64,000 nucleotides of DNA, taken from Euglena gracilis. Taxonomy: Eukaryota; Euglenida; Euglenophyceae; Euglenales. This document shows, one piece after another, positions 30,901-42,800 of this stretch. The notes under the pieces are model-generated. The model saw nothing but the letters and a program-made list of their open reading frames with translations. It made no database searches and was not told the DNA's origin. Position 1 is the first letter of the stretch. Every line of letters begins with the position of its first letter. Location: assembly GCA_039621445.1 (NCBI GenBank), contig CP154956.1:27534667-27598666 (forward strand), given 5' to 3'. The position numbers were made by a program, and so were the translations under genes.

Positions 30901-33408
30901 GGCGTTGGATAAGCCAATTGGAAAGAAAGGATTGGCGAACTGACACGGACACTGGCATGGAGGACATGGACACAAAGGGCAGTTGTTGCCGACTGGGCCA
31001 GACCAGGGTAAAAGACATGGACACAACCGGGTGGTTGTGTGGAGCGGGAGGAAGGCAGCTGCTCCTGATACGGACTTGACCAGGTATGGGGACATGGACT
31101 GGGCTGGTTGAGGGAGAGGGAGGAGGGCAGCGGATGCTGACACAGGTACGGCCAGGGGAGTGGGCATGGACTCGGCTGGTTGAGGGAGGGCAGCTGACAC
31201 TGGCACGGCTGGGGAAGGAGACATGGAGGCACCTGGTTTGTTGTGGGGAGTGGGGGCATGGCAGGCACCTGTATTGAACAATGGAAAAAGGAGAACACAC
31301 AGATGGCAGGAGAATGGCATAAGATGTGATGGTGTCCGAAGAGCGCCCACTGAACTGACTGAAATAAATAATTCCATCCTTGGAATCAGGAAAGCATGGT
31401 GATTTACTTCCAATTGGACCTTGGTATAAATATATTGTTTCTCGATGGTCAATAGAGCCGTTTGTTGAATACATTCTCTCACCCTCGCAGTCACCCCACC
31501 CACGTAGACTGGGAGCCGGGGGGTAAACACACTCAAGAAAGCGGTCAGACAGGCTTGAAACTGGGTTCTTTCTACAATAGAAAGCAGCATCATTGATGAC
31601 TCCTTCAATTTGAGGTCCATGGTTCGTTTTTGCACATTCTCCAATGCTCACAGGGATCTTTTACAGTCGTAATCTGTGCAGGTAAAGGTTATGACAGTGT
31701 CAAGACAGGTTGAACCGACTCCCACACCCGTTTCTTCAGAGGATTTGACTGGGCTTGCAAAAAAACAACGTGAAAAAACAAAAAAAAACAAAAAAACGGT
31801 TTTGAAAACCTGAGATACCAACACAAAAAAAAATCAACACTGTCAGCATTCCTCGGGAAGCGTGACATTTGATCAAAGAGGACAAAAGCAACGGTTCACA
31901 ACGGTATGCGTGTATGTCTGCCCGCACCAACCCGCAAAGAGAGGTCAAAGCAGCTGCGTTTATCAATCATGCAAATCTTTGATGCCCTGGGAAAAGCTCA
32001 TCTTGAGGGCGATACAGTGCTATGTTCATCAGCCAAAATCTTTGTCTCTTGAAACTGCTGCTGTTGGCAGTGGCCCCCGCTGAAAAACAAAAGCGGGGGG
32101 GAAAAAACTCTTTTGTTGATGCCTCAGATTTAGCACTTCTTAAATATATCGAACTCTGATGTGGTGGCTGAAAATATGAACACCGAATCACCAGACGGCA
32201 TTGCATCCCAGACTGCATCCGCCTTGACCAGTTCCGGCGGTGTGGGAAGGGAACCAGACAGGTAGGAGGAATTGGATGGGAAGCAGCGGGTGCTGAGAGG
32301 CACGCCACAAGCGTGGGGGGACACGGCCAGGGACGGGACCTGGACCTAGGACCTGGACCTGGGACCTGGGACCCCTGGAACTGGGTCCTGGGACCTGGAC
32401 CTGGACCTCGACCTGGGACAGCCTGGGACACGCCCAGGGACGGGACCAGGACCTAGGGCCTGGAACTGGGACCTGGGACCCCTGGAACTGGGTCTTGGGA
32501 CCTGGACCTGGACCTCGACAGCCAGGGACTTGGACCCGGCTAGGGAGAGGATCCGTCATGGTGATGGGAGTGATAGAGATATACTGGTAGGAGGGGTGGC
32601 GTCTGCCGAGCCAGAGACGGATGGAGTGGAACCGGAGGGGGGTGGCAGCTGATGCTGAGACAGGTACGGATGGATTGGAACTGGACGGGAGGGGAGGCAG
32701 CTGATGCTGAGACAGGTACGGATGGATTGGAACTGGAGGGGAGGCAACTGATGCTGAAAAAAAGTTCGGCAGGAGAGAGGGAAATGGATGCGGCAGGGTT
32801 GGACGAGGGAGCAGGGTCGGAAGAAAACGGATGCTGGAACGGACACCGCAAAGGAAACAGACAGGGAAACAAGTAAGGCAAAGGGATTGGGCTGGGGCAG
32901 GAGTGCGCGGAAATAAATATTAAGTCAGAGCGAAGAGGATGCACCAGCGGCACTGACATAACTGTTCAGCTTGTTTGCAAACTAGTTGGCTGGCTGAAGA
33001 AATTCGCGAGCTATTTGGGGACGCTAATGTAGGGTTTTGTATTCTGTCGTATGAAAAGCTGGGATTGGAGGCATTGCACCCACAAATTTAACAACAAAAA
33101 AACCAGGCTGCTGCGGCCCAAACGTTTTAATTTGTCTGGGATAGGAGAAAGTTAGAGTGCAAAAAAAAAACAACCAGGCCATCTGCGAGGCAGGTATTTG
33201 GAGATGCAGTGCTGAAACGGCTGAAAACAAGTGTATAATGACGTATATGACGGATATGTTCACTTCGGCTGAAATGGTCATCACGTTTTTTGTCATTTTC
33301 CAAAAAGAAAAGAACTTTCGCCAGGTTCACAGATTTTGGAAGGATGGCCCCGCCAGATGTGCCGAGGTTAATGCTGAGTGCCATACCAACTCCGAACCCG
33401 TGGACTGG
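27708..33408 (-). CDS. Receptor C: probable third Cache-type receptor, incomplete model
   Basis: Candidate exons: 33316-33408, about 31990-32079, about 31340-31600, about 30420-30640, 29872-29979, 28627-28847, about 28029-28078, 27708-27921. The last encodes a membrane helix and a stop. The fragments resemble those of receptors A and B in type and order (cysteine- and Asn-x-Ser/Thr-containing ectodomain, a late strand VSYTKGVPISVVS, then one helix). However, I found no clear central Cache strand, and phases cannot be chained through. Base composition is lower in GC than in the other two receptors. Either a diverged paralogue or a different extracellular receptor. Confidence 0.42.
28627..28847 (-). 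CDS. Receptor C exon, ectodomain
   Basis: 73 codons including LRLNGCMPLAHNRVVSPSTD, CISPIACFVITNAGSDGGEC and AMSLRESSRDVFC. Three cysteines suggest an extracellular fold. Comparable in position to the exon at 5186-5357 of receptor A. Acceptor CCTTAG, donor GTTATC. Confidence 0.5.
29872..29979 (-). CDS. Receptor C exon
   Basis: 36 codons, RVMRYIRSQCSSLEIINQLV then DQGCIPCSNWRYFQHI, between a clean acceptor (CCACACACACAG) and donor GTTTGT, phase 0 at both ends. S-S-L-E-I-I-N-Q-L-V recalls S-P-P-L-L-N-A-L-M of receptor A. Confidence 0.5.
30420..30640 (-). CDS. Possible receptor C exon
   Basis: Minus frame FAAAKLGSPPIWAKKPIIVY then HLISSLSTAFPTC. The plus strand over the same bases has an equally long frame with WTNWAREIGDQAKMFMGVVY. 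Direction chosen only because the neighbouring exons are minus. Confidence 0.3.
30940..31260. repeat. Imperfect minisatellite, receptor C intron
   Basis: Loosely repeated GGACATGGACAC, GAGGGAGG and GCAGCTG words, spaced about 40-60 bases. Minus-strand frames across it are Pro/Ser/Val repeats and not credible protein. Confidence 0.55.
31340..31600 (-). CDS. Receptor C exon, cysteine-containing ectodomain
   Basis: Minus frame KNPVSSLSDRFLECVYPPAP, SLRGWGDCEGERMYSTNGS, and DSKDGIIYFSQFS. Acceptor TATTGTAG; a donor GTGGGC lies after FSQFS. NGS is a glycosylation site. A second frame is also open here, so the reading is tentative. Confidence 0.45.
31990..32079 (-). CDS. Possible receptor C exon
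   Basis: A very good acceptor (TTTTGTTTTTCAG) precedes GATANSSSFKRQRFWLMNIA and LYRPQDELFPG. NSS is a glycosylation site. No GT donor before the frame ends, so the 3' edge is unknown. Confidence 0.4.
32325..32530. repeat. GGACCTGGACCT minisatellite
   Basis: Units such as GGGACCTGGACCTGGACC with a second-order repeat: CCCTGGAACTGGGTC appears at 32380 and 32478. In a receptor C intron. Confidence 0.9.
32645..32760. repeat. 55-base tandem repeat, two copies
   Basis: GCAGCTGATGCTGAGACAGG then TACGGATGGATTGGAACTGG repeats at about 32645 and 32697, with a degenerate third start near 32746. Confidence 0.85.
33316..33408 (-). CDS. Receptor C exon
   Basis: 31 codons, PVHGFGVGMALSINLGTSGG then AILPKSVNLAK, between acceptor ACCACAG and donor GTTCTT, phase 0 at both ends. 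Coding-like composition, no family assignment. Confidence 0.5.
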
Positions 33409-33844
33409 CTGTGGTAGACTTGTATTTTTTCCCCAAAACGTGGAGCTCATTCTTGCAGAGCATCATAGGCACATAAGAAATGAAAATCCATCCAACGGAA
33501 CACCAGTAATTGGTTGGGCTTGAAAATGCCGCAATAAGAAAGAAATTAGGTCAGAATATGTCCGCCCATGAGCGATGGCAAGCGTTTGCTGAAAAGTTGA
33601 CAACGAGCAAACTGGGTAGGCACAAATTCAATCGGGCTCACTGACAAATGGGCAACAACCATCTTCCAAGCAGCAGTTTCCAAGGGACAAACAATGGATA
33701 CAAGATTTGGTTATGAAAAAAGGAAACCAAAAAGGTACAATAAATGAAAAGGCATTACCTTCCGGTGGCATCCGTCATTGCGGAACGGGAAAAAATGTAT
33801 ACGAAGGGTAGAAACAATAGGGGGGTTGTCGTACTCTTGGCCAC

Positions 33845-33925
33845 CTTTCCTGATTGTCGGCAGGAAAGATGTTCACCACCCCGCTGACGGTGAAGCGGTA
33901 CGACATCGGGGTGGTCATACATACA
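33845..33925 (-). CDS. Possible exon SYRFTVSGVVNIFPADNQE
   Basis: A GC-rich island of about 70 bases between a CATA array and a GTGGCC donor. The minus frame PMSYRFTVSGVVNIFPADN looks protein-like, but no acceptor is visible upstream because the microsatellite begins at once. An acceptor inside the exon (CGTCAG) would shorten it. Confidence 0.35.
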
Positions 33926-34045
33926 TACATACATACATACATACGTACGTACGTACGTACGTACGTACGTACGTACATACATACATACGTACGTACGTAC
34001 GTACGTACATACATACATACACACACATACATACATACATACATT
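33916..34045. repeat. CATA/ACGT microsatellite
   Basis: Alternating CATA and ACGT blocks, the same compound type as 2946-3070. Confidence 0.95.
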
Positions 34046-34059
34046 ACAATGTGTCATCC

Positions 34060-34260
34060 AAAGATGGGGTCAAATGCTACCCACCCCAGTATGGACCATC
34101 TTCCTGCTTTTCCAGGGTTTACAACTTGCAAAATTTAGATCTAAAAGGTCTGGCCTCAGTTTTTCAGGCTGCGGCAGATCTGGCTGGGGCACTGCTGCGC
34201 TGGGCAGTGCCAAGGCACAGGCTTTGGTATGGGGTTAGGTATGACCCCAAAAATCGGTGA
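34060..34260 (+). repeat. F6 repeat, copy 2
   Basis: Diverged copy of 3740-3990: ATGGGGTCAAATGCTACCCA, GGTCTGGCCTCAGTTTTTCA and GGTATGACCCCAAAAAT in the same order, again directly after a CATA array. Confidence 0.7.
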
Positions 34261-34331
34261 ATGAACATCATCACCCTTCCAGGTGCACATTAACACTGGA
34301 TTTATGGCCAGCTTTGTTGGCTTTGTGTAAT

Positions 34332-35025
34332 GCTGAGCTCTTGGGCACCGTTTTGGGGATGTTTTGAAAATTTCTCAAAATGGCCCCAAAAATGGCAAAA
34401 TTGGTACATGCAGATTTCGGAGCCGGGCAGTCTTAAAATGGCCACCCAGGCTTGCCATGGAGTTGCAAGAAAATCAAAATACAGTTCGACTGTTATTTGG
34501 GCGTTCCAAGGGCTTTGTTTTAGGTCACAGACGTTTCCTTTACATTTGCTTCATTTTCGAGATTTTGAAAAAAACATTTTTTTTGCAAAAAAAGGGCCCC
34601 CATAATGGGTTTTTGAGCTGGAAACGGCCAAAGTGGTGAATGGGGGGCGGTAGAGGGTCTCCAGGGGACTCTTTCAACTATAATATACGATTTTTCGAGA
34701 TGTTTTTGAAAAATTGAATTAAAAAACTCATCCCGGCAAAATGGCAGAGTCAAAACTGGGGGGGGGGGTTGGCTAATCCTACTCAGTTTGGACCCTTGTC
34801 AGCTGAATAACTTGTGCCTGGCAGGGAGTTAAGGTCAAATGGAGGTGGTTTGGCTAGCTGGGATCCAGCAACTTGTGACCAAAAAAAATTCCGGGAATAG
34901 GTCCGGGGTCATGGTGATAATATGCAGTTTTCATAACCTACCCAGGGGTCAGGGCTGGGGGGTTCTATCCCTCCTTCTTCCCGGTCGTAAGCTCCGCTCT
35001 TACTCGAAAGAGATAAAAGCTCAGC
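34332..35025 (+). mobile_element. R1 element copy c, 694 bases with inverted ends
   Basis: Ends GCTGAGCTCTTG (34332-34343) and ATAAAAGCTCAGC (35013-35025). The interior matches copy a (forward) and copy b (reverse): GGGCGTTCCAAGGGCTTTG at 34500 corresponds to 6478-6494, and AAATGGCAGAGTC at 34740 to copy a near 58. It lacks the 160-base triplication of copy b, so it is shorter. No coding sequence. Confidence 0.75.
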
Positions 35026-35373
35026 GACCCCCCCCCTACAGTTGGAACCCCCAGGGGGGGGACTGATTACCAAACTAACCCAGGGGGGGGTAGGGGGGTT
35101 GTAAGTGGGGGGGCAGGCAGTACGTCTGTTTAAAGACCTCGGGGTTGCTGGGCCGGGTTGTTTCACAGTGCAGTATGCCAAAAAAAAACAAAAAAAACAC
35201 CGTGTCTTGTCACGACGCTTTTTTTTTGGGGTCACGGCCACACTGCAAGAGTTCTTTGGTGGGGGGGGGGGCTGGTGCGGGACCCCCTGGGGGAAACCCA
35301 CCCCCAAAAAATCAGGTCTGAAGGAGTTTTCAAAAAAAATTGGCCCTTCGCGGAAAATTTCAATTTCCGGTAC

Positions 35374-35583
35374 CTGTATGTTCTTCGCCACTACCAACAG
35401 CACAAAGAGGAGGATTCTGGTCAAGCGCACCTTAAATTCACAGAAGCACACAAACAGGACGAGGCTGAGGAAAGCGCAGCCCCCAAGGAGGCCATAGATG
35501 AGGACGCGGATGTCAGTGTTGTAGCCCTGCACCTGGAGGAACTTCCGGGGCTCGATGGGCGTGGCGCATGACCCACCGCCCAT
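35374..35583 (-). CDS. Membrane protein first exon, two helices
   Basis: 70 codons from an ATG at 35583: MGGGSCATPIEPRKFLQVQG, then VLIYGLLGGCAFLSLVLFVC and, after the charged FCEFKVRLTR, ILLFVLLVVAKNIQ. Two hydrophobic helices joined by a short charged turn, then donor GTACCG in phase 0. No family recognised. It could be exon 1 of receptor C or a separate small gene whose remaining exons I cannot find. It starts 1.1 kb downstream of the DUF445 stop. Confidence 0.6.
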
Positions 35584-36674
35584 CCCCCGGAGGGAGGCTG
35601 CGGAGGTCGAATGTCAACAGCACAAAACGTACATACTAAATGGGGGTGAAAAATATGTGTTCATTTGTACGGTGTGCATCACAAGGGCTGCATCTGAGTT
35701 TAAGAAAAAATGTTTAATCCTCAAAATGCACAGCAACAAAATCATCTGGGGGGCATTACTTGCTCTCCGAGGTTCAGACGTGCATGAGAATAAGATACTT
35801 GCATATCAACCACCAGGAATTAAAAATAAAGTAAAAAAAAGAGTAAAAATAAGAGTAAAAAAAGAACTGCCGAATTTCGCCCATTTCGGCCCCATTTTTG
35901 CACCTCAAAGAGCAAAAAAAATCAGTTACCATCCAGCTGCCAGAAATATGGCCAGAAAGTAAATAAAACTCATCGACGGGGGAGGGAGGTGAGGGGCTGA
36001 AAAAAAGGCTTCTGGCTGGCTGGACCTCCCCTGGAGATGGGCTTCCCTCCGGCTTTGACAACGCCCTGACTGTGGCTTGAGAAAATTAAAGCACCTCTCT
36101 TGAGTACTTTCATAATAATAATAAAAAAAATACACAATCCATCATTTTCATTGCACCAAATCTCGTTTTGACAACAAAAAAAGGGGACTCGTAAAACCGC
36201 CTCTTTCCCCCAAGTTTGCCAACAGGTGGGTCTAGCCGGCAGAAAGGTCGAGGGGGAGGTTGAAATCTCCCCAAAGAACTCTCCAAACTGGCATGTGAGG
36301 TTCTGAAATGAGGGGAACGGGTCTGGCAATCTCAGACTTTCCAACAGAGAGAGGTCCAGCGGCCAGCTTGCCAGTAACACTAATCATCGATTACGGCCGC
36401 AACAACAACGGCCCCCTCCAGTTCTTCAAACAAGACTGCACCGCAAATTGTGTGTTGTATTTATGCTGTAAGCGCGCGAGAACATGCGACTCGAGTTTTG
36501 CACCCCGAATTGTTTGTCGCCGGCCAAGTCACAGTGCTGAGGAGCACCGGAGGGAAGAAGCCTCAGGGCTCACCGTTGTGGAACACCGATCAGTCAGCCG
36601 TCCCAGTGCAGGACGGGGAGAAGACCGGCGCCAGTGAAGGAAGGACAGCCGCGACCAGCGAGGGCACAGGTCGG

Positions 36675-36811
36675 TCACAGCTCGGGGGCCTCAGCTGCGC
36701 TGGGCCGGCCGTCCGGCGGCTGGGGGCCGGGCCGGCGGGCAGCCCGCCACGCCGCCAGCCACTTGTCCGCCTGGAGCTGCAGGTACCCTGCCGCGCCGCC
36801 CAGCACGGCCC
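36675..36811 (-). CDS. DUF445 gene last exon
   Basis: Completes the C-terminal membrane helix (AVLGGAAGYLQLQADKW) and adds a Pro/Ala-rich tail ending APEL-stop (TGA at 36675-36677). Acceptor TGCCTTGCAG, phase fits. No AATAAA downstream within 200 bases. Confidence 0.88.
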
Positions 36812-39800
36812 CTGCAAGGCAGAAGGCGAAGGCGGCTTGCGGACAGGGAACCACCACCCGTACCGTCCTAGGCGGCGCATCTCGCACTTAAGCTTTTTTT
36901 CTTTGTCGATGTGCGCAATTGCGCAAATCGACATTTTTTTACAAAATTCTTGAAGCGCCAAATGCACCTGATGAAACAGCAATGTATAAGATTCAAACCT
37001 CACGATACAGGTTAGGGAACACACACGTCTCAAACCATCATCCTAACATAGCTTTCTGACATGTATGGAGCGACGAATTGGTGTTGTCGTCTGTGAAACA
37101 GGTGTGTTGGACACCCTGGCTGCTACAACGATGGGGTTTGGCGTGTCCGTGCTGTCTGGGTGATGCATACCTCTTTGATGGGGGCCGACTTTCCACCATT
37201 TGGAAATGATGTGATGCACAGGTAAACTAGGCGACGATTGTGGCATAAAATTCTTTTCCAGAACTCTGCTGCTATCAACAGACCGAAATATGTGTGTAAC
37301 GATGGAGCACACCTGACACAAGTTTATGAGTTTTGCGCACATCGACCACATGCGTATTTGTGTAAGTGGTTGGTGTGCGCATTTGCGCATATCCACCATC
37401 TGTGCAATTGTAGATGGTCAATGTGCGAAAATGCGCACACCAACCATTTACAAATAAATAAGTGGTCGATGTGCGCAAATGCGCACACCGACCACTTACA
37501 CAATATACACATGTTGTTGGTGTGCACAAATGTGTGAACGGTTGATGTGTGCATTTGCGCACACCAACCGCGTGAAATTTGAGAAATATACTCCACCTTT
37601 TTATATTACCACATGAAACAAAACACCCGCCTTTCCTTGGATCTAGAAATTGTCATGGTCCCCGGTACTGGCCGACCAGCCAGTACAGTTTGGGGGGGAA
37701 GGCTCCATTCATCCATGGGTGCTCCCGCCAGAAAAAAAAAAAAAAAAAAAAAACAAAAAAGAAAAAAAAAAACAAAAAAAAAAAACAAAAAAAACGCCCC
37801 TCCCAAATGGCATCCCCCCTGGCCCGGGATTTTTTGGCTGCCCAAGTAATGCACCTCCCACGCCGCACCCCTCAGAGGGAAATCAAGCAAGGCGGAAAAT
37901 CATCGATTTCCCTCTGAATCCTCATATTTTGGCATATTTTTTTGACACAACGAAATTGGGGCAGTATCAACATAAAAATTGAGCATTTAAAATGTGCAAT
38001 TGTTTTTTCGAAATTGTGTGATGATGTCCTTTTTTTTTGCGGCCCCACGTTTCTAATTATTTTTTGACATTTTTGGCCCAAATAAAAATACCCCTGCACT
38101 AATAGTATGACAACCTTAAATTGCTGGGGCCCGGGGAAAGTCCCAGTAAGTGAACGGGGGTGATGGGGTCGGATCCCCTCGTTTGACAAGAGGGCCAGAA
38201 GCCAATTTGGTATGCCTTTGTTTTCACCATCCCCACGGGAGATGTTCTGGACAAACACGTAAAGCATACCTCCTTGAGATATAAGGCTAGGGTTTGGAAT
38301 AGGGTTTGGGTTAGGACTCAGTCTGTTACGCCAACATGGAGGCGGCCTGAATTCAGGCCCGATTTTGGCCTCATCTCCTAAATTCGTCGTAATCCTAATT
38401 GCAATCCCTTTTTTACGATAACCGTATCCCTAACCGCATTCATGAAAACAAAAGCAGGCATGCCGCCGAAACCCCCAACAGCTTGCGTTTCGAAAGAAAG
38501 TGGGCCTGCCCACACGGTAAACTACTGGAATCCCCCCCCTCTTTGGGCCCTGACTTTGACAACATGCCTCCAGGGATTTTGAGGGGGAGGTTTACGGTCT
38601 TAGGCGGCGCATCTCGCACTTAGGCTTTTTTGGGTCGGTGTGCGCAATTGCGCAAACCGACCATTTTTTTGATTTGTGCGCCGGCGTTGCATGGGGTGAG
38701 GGCGAGAGGCAACAGGTGGACAACAAATCCAGCTGAATTTCCATTTTGGCTCCGGCGGTCCCGCGAATTCCGTATTTTTAGCTGTTTTTTGGTGGTCGGC
38801 ATGCCACGAAACCCCCCGGACCTACCCCGCCCCCCCAAAGTAAAAAATCGCCGACAAAAACACCAGAATTTCGTCACCACACAATAGCTTCAAAAGTTTT
38901 GCATCCTTAACAGTTGATGTGCGCCAATGCGCACATCAACTGTTAAGGATGAAGAGCACCCCATAATGCAGAGGTAAAGCAAAGGTACATCTACAAGCCA
39001 CCGTTCTTTGTCGCACATTTGCAAAAGATACCCATTCATAATCCTTGCCCCAACCTTTATTTCCTAAACCTGATATTTCGACAGCATTGGGACGGGTTCC
39101 CTAACGGTTCCTGAAGCATGGGATTTAACCAGTGGAGGGGGGAGTTGGCATCCTAGGAATGGTGCTGTTGGCCAGAAACTATCCTGGCATCGTGCTGTGG
39201 GCCAGTTTTTTGATTTGTTGAAGCCAGCATCCCACTGCCAAAATAAAAGTGCATCTCAATTTCTGGGGTATGTTGTTCTTCTCTTCGAGTTCCCTCTCAG
39301 AGTTTTTGAGGAGAAAATCATGCGGAACAAATTGGGGGGGTGAAGAAGCATTCCATAAACTCTCCTGAATTGCCAGCACAGTGCATTTTCTGTATCATGC
39401 TATTTATCATGTTACATTCTGTTTCACGGTGGCCACACACATTCACATACACATGCACCTGCAATGATGAGGGTGATCTCATCCTCCTGGAACACGGGGT
39501 GCATCACGTTCTCAAACTGCTCTGGCGACAGCCGCCGCATCCGCTCACTCAGCAGCGGCCCCAGCCGCAGCGTCCGGTCGCAGTAGTCGTGCAAGGGGTG
39601 CGGCCCCCCACCGCCCACCTCCCGCTGCAGCTGCCGCACAATCCGTCGCATCCAGGCGTTGTTGGACAAAACTCACCGCCTAAAAGGCAAGAAAGGGGTC
39701 TGCTCAATTAAATAAATAAACAACACAACACAGAGCCTTCATAGCACGAGAAAAAAATTGGTAAACAAATCCCCAATTCTTGAAATACCAACTTTGATTA

Positions 39801-42800
39801 AATGCAGATCCAAGGACTTTTCGAAAGCTTTGGGCAAATGGTCGCTCCATTCATTTTTGCCAAAACAGTTTTGTGCCAAATGTAAACACCCCTAAATAAA
39901 AAGCCCCCCCCCTTCCCCGAGGTGGAGCCAGACACTGGTGTCATTCAGGAAAAAGTCGAAAAAAATTGGGTGGATACAACATTTTTTTCACCAGAGATGC
40001 TCCATTTTGGATAAGAATTGCACATTTCTTCGAAAAAGAAATTGGAGGTACACAGCGAAAATTTGGCATAAAATTGGTATTTGGCCACAATTGAAGGCAG
40101 CCGAAGGTCATAGCGGCCACCCGGAAAAGTTTGATTTTCCCCCAAATATAAAGCCCCCCCCCCAATATAAAGCCCCCCCCCCTGACGGTCTTGAAATCAT
40201 GTCCAAATATAAAGCCAGGGGGGCTTTATATTTGGGGTGGTTTAGGTGGCATTTGTGCGCGTGCGCGTGTGTGTGCGTGTGTGTTCGTGTGTGCCTGTTC
40301 ATTACCAAGGCACCACACTATTTCAGCAGAAGCCTGGCCTCGTCAGACGCCGGGGCAGCTGGACACAGTGGTCCACCATCTCCGCGAAGCGCGGCGCGCG
40401 GGCGCCGAGCAGGATCTCCCGCCACACATTGCCGGACGTCAGGCAGGCGGCGGAGAGGAAGCGGCAGAAGTCGTCGGACACCTCTGCCTGCCGGCGCAGG
40501 AACATTCCCTGTCGCCAGGGCGGTGCGGGCAGGGGGGGTTCCCAACCCAGCCAACCCTTACCACCGGGGCGTCACTTCCCGTTGCGTGACCTCCACCCAA
40601 GGCGCTTCCGGATTCCCAGACAGCCCTGCCTGCAGCACCACCGGGCCCAGCGGCAGCGGCCGCACCGGCTCGAAGATCCACTTCAGGGCGATCCAGTTAG
40701 TCAGCGTCTGCCTCGGGCGTCTGTCCTTTCAACCCTGGCTGGCAGGGGGGTGGCTGTACCGGCCGGCCAAGACAGCAGGAAGAATATTCAACACACACAC
40801 ACACACACACACACACAGGCATCGAGGGTGGAGGGGTGCAGAGAGGCAGACCCCACCTAATTGGTGGCCTGACTAATTTTTCGACCTGGGGTGAAGCTCT
40901 GGGTGGAAGATTTCGCTCCAGAAAGAACACTGGGCAAAAAAATGGCAAAAAATGTGACCTTTGGTGCTTTTGGGGCAAAAAACTTTGAGTAAAATTCTGG
41001 CAAAAAACCTGGGGCAAAGGGCTGGAAGGAAAGACTCCCTGGGGATAGTATGGGTCCTGGGTACCCCCCCCAGGGATGAACAGGAAGGACTCCCAGGAAC
41101 TGTTGCCAACAGCAGAAGCCCGGCTCCCACCACCACGCCGCCCATGGGCACCGTCCACCGTGCCGGGAAGAACATCCATAGCACCATCTGGGCCACCCCC
41201 AGCAGGAACCCGAAGTACGTCCCAGAGTCCACCAGGAAGGCAAGCTGCCCCCGCCGCGGCTTCCGCGGTATTGAAATTGTTTTGGGGAGGGGGGAAGTTC
41301 CCAGCCGGATTGGGGGGGAAGGCAAAGAAACAAAGAAGAAGAACACACGAGTTTAAAGATGGAAAAGGTTTCTTGCTCACCAAACCGAACAAGAGACGTG
41401 ACGTGTGCATGAGTTGCAAATTTAACTTGTGTCAGGGAAGAACTCCTTTGATGGGCACTGGGAGAGGAGCATGTTAAAATATCTCACTTTGACGATTGAT
41501 TTGGCGTAGGGACAACCATTCCCAAGAGATTCCACCAATACTCCAATGGATTTCCCAGGAAACAAAAAATAAAGCATGGGACTCCACCAGGGGCTTTTTT
41601 AAAACTGGGGGGGGGTCCCCCACCCACCCATCCCCTGGGGGGGGCAGCCCTCGGGGGGGGGGGGGTCCCAGGGACCCAACCCACTTTCCCCGAAAAGGCC
41701 AAAAAATCGCGAAAAAAAGCTAAAAAAAATAGCCTTATAAAAATAAACCCCCTTTTTCAAAAATTTTCGGCACCCTTCGGCGCCGAAAAGTATATCCCAC
41801 CCCCATCTGGGCCCTGGGGGGGGGGGGGGCTTGGCCAAACCCACCCACCCTGCCCCCCCACGGGGGTCCAAGACTAAAAACCCCGCTGTCAAACTGTGTT
41901 ACTGCTTGAAGTACAAGATTTCCAGAGCGAAAGCTCATCCGTCCTTTTTTTTGACACTGCATAACTGAACTTTCCTGTGCAAGGAAAACTCAGCCCCATT
42001 TTTCACAACCATTCAACCCTCTCAGAGGGAAAATTTTGAACCGACGTTTTCGCCAACTGACCTGACCTAACCCCCCCTCCAATAAGACCCTGGGTCTACT
42101 TTTGGGTCTGTTGATGAAAATCCCAAGGGGGGGTCATATTTTTCTGGCGTCTGCCTTTTTGGATTTTTGCTGAAAAAAATTAAAAGTAAAACACCTCCCC
42201 ATGGGAAGATCCAAAAACAGGTCCAAAAATGGGCGATTTTTTGGCAATGAGCAAAAAGAGTCTCAAAAATGCCAATTTTGATACATGCAACATGGCAAAA
42301 ATCGAAAAATGCAACAAAATCACCATTTTAGGAGCATTTTCACAGTGTAGGGGGTTCTACTTTATAACTACCTCGGGATTTCCCCGAATATCCTAAGGGG
42401 GGGTCTTAATTTTGGGTGCCTTCTTTTTGGATTTTTGCTGAAAATCAGCACGGGGTCGGTCTTATTTGGGGGGGAGGGTATTTTTGGGGAGGGTCTTATT
42501 TTGGGGAGGGTTAAATGCAGACAACCCAGGTTTTCAATGGCTGTTTTGAAAGAGCTGGAGCGAGGTAATCACAACTTTTTTTTCAAGGGTTGATAAATTC
42601 ATGCATCAAATGCTGCAATGTGTCTTGTTTTCACAATGAGCAGGGTAACCCAAATATGAACCCTCAAAAACAAGGATGGAAAGAAACTGGGGTTAAAAAA
42701 CATCATCATCAAACATCAAAATGCAAAAAAAAAAATAATGTCAATTTGATGTTTTGGGGGGGGTTTCAAAATTTTACAAAATTGCCCTTTTTGTTATTTT

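Noticed and set aside
30725-31651. 308-codon minus frame as a single-exon gene
   Set aside because: Only the upstream part (31340-31600) is protein-like; the rest is Pro/Ser-rich minisatellite with two frames open in parallel.
34909-35370. Extension of the 35583 frame through 34909
   Set aside because: Downstream of the GTACCG donor the frame runs through G/C-run repeat and the R1 element; it reads as Pro/Gly-rich noise.
37364-37574. Palindrome array as CRISPR or as a coding repeat
   Set aside because: Spacing is about 48 bases, but the intervals are variants of the arms rather than unique spacers, and frames exist on both strands because the array is palindromic with a length divisible by 3.
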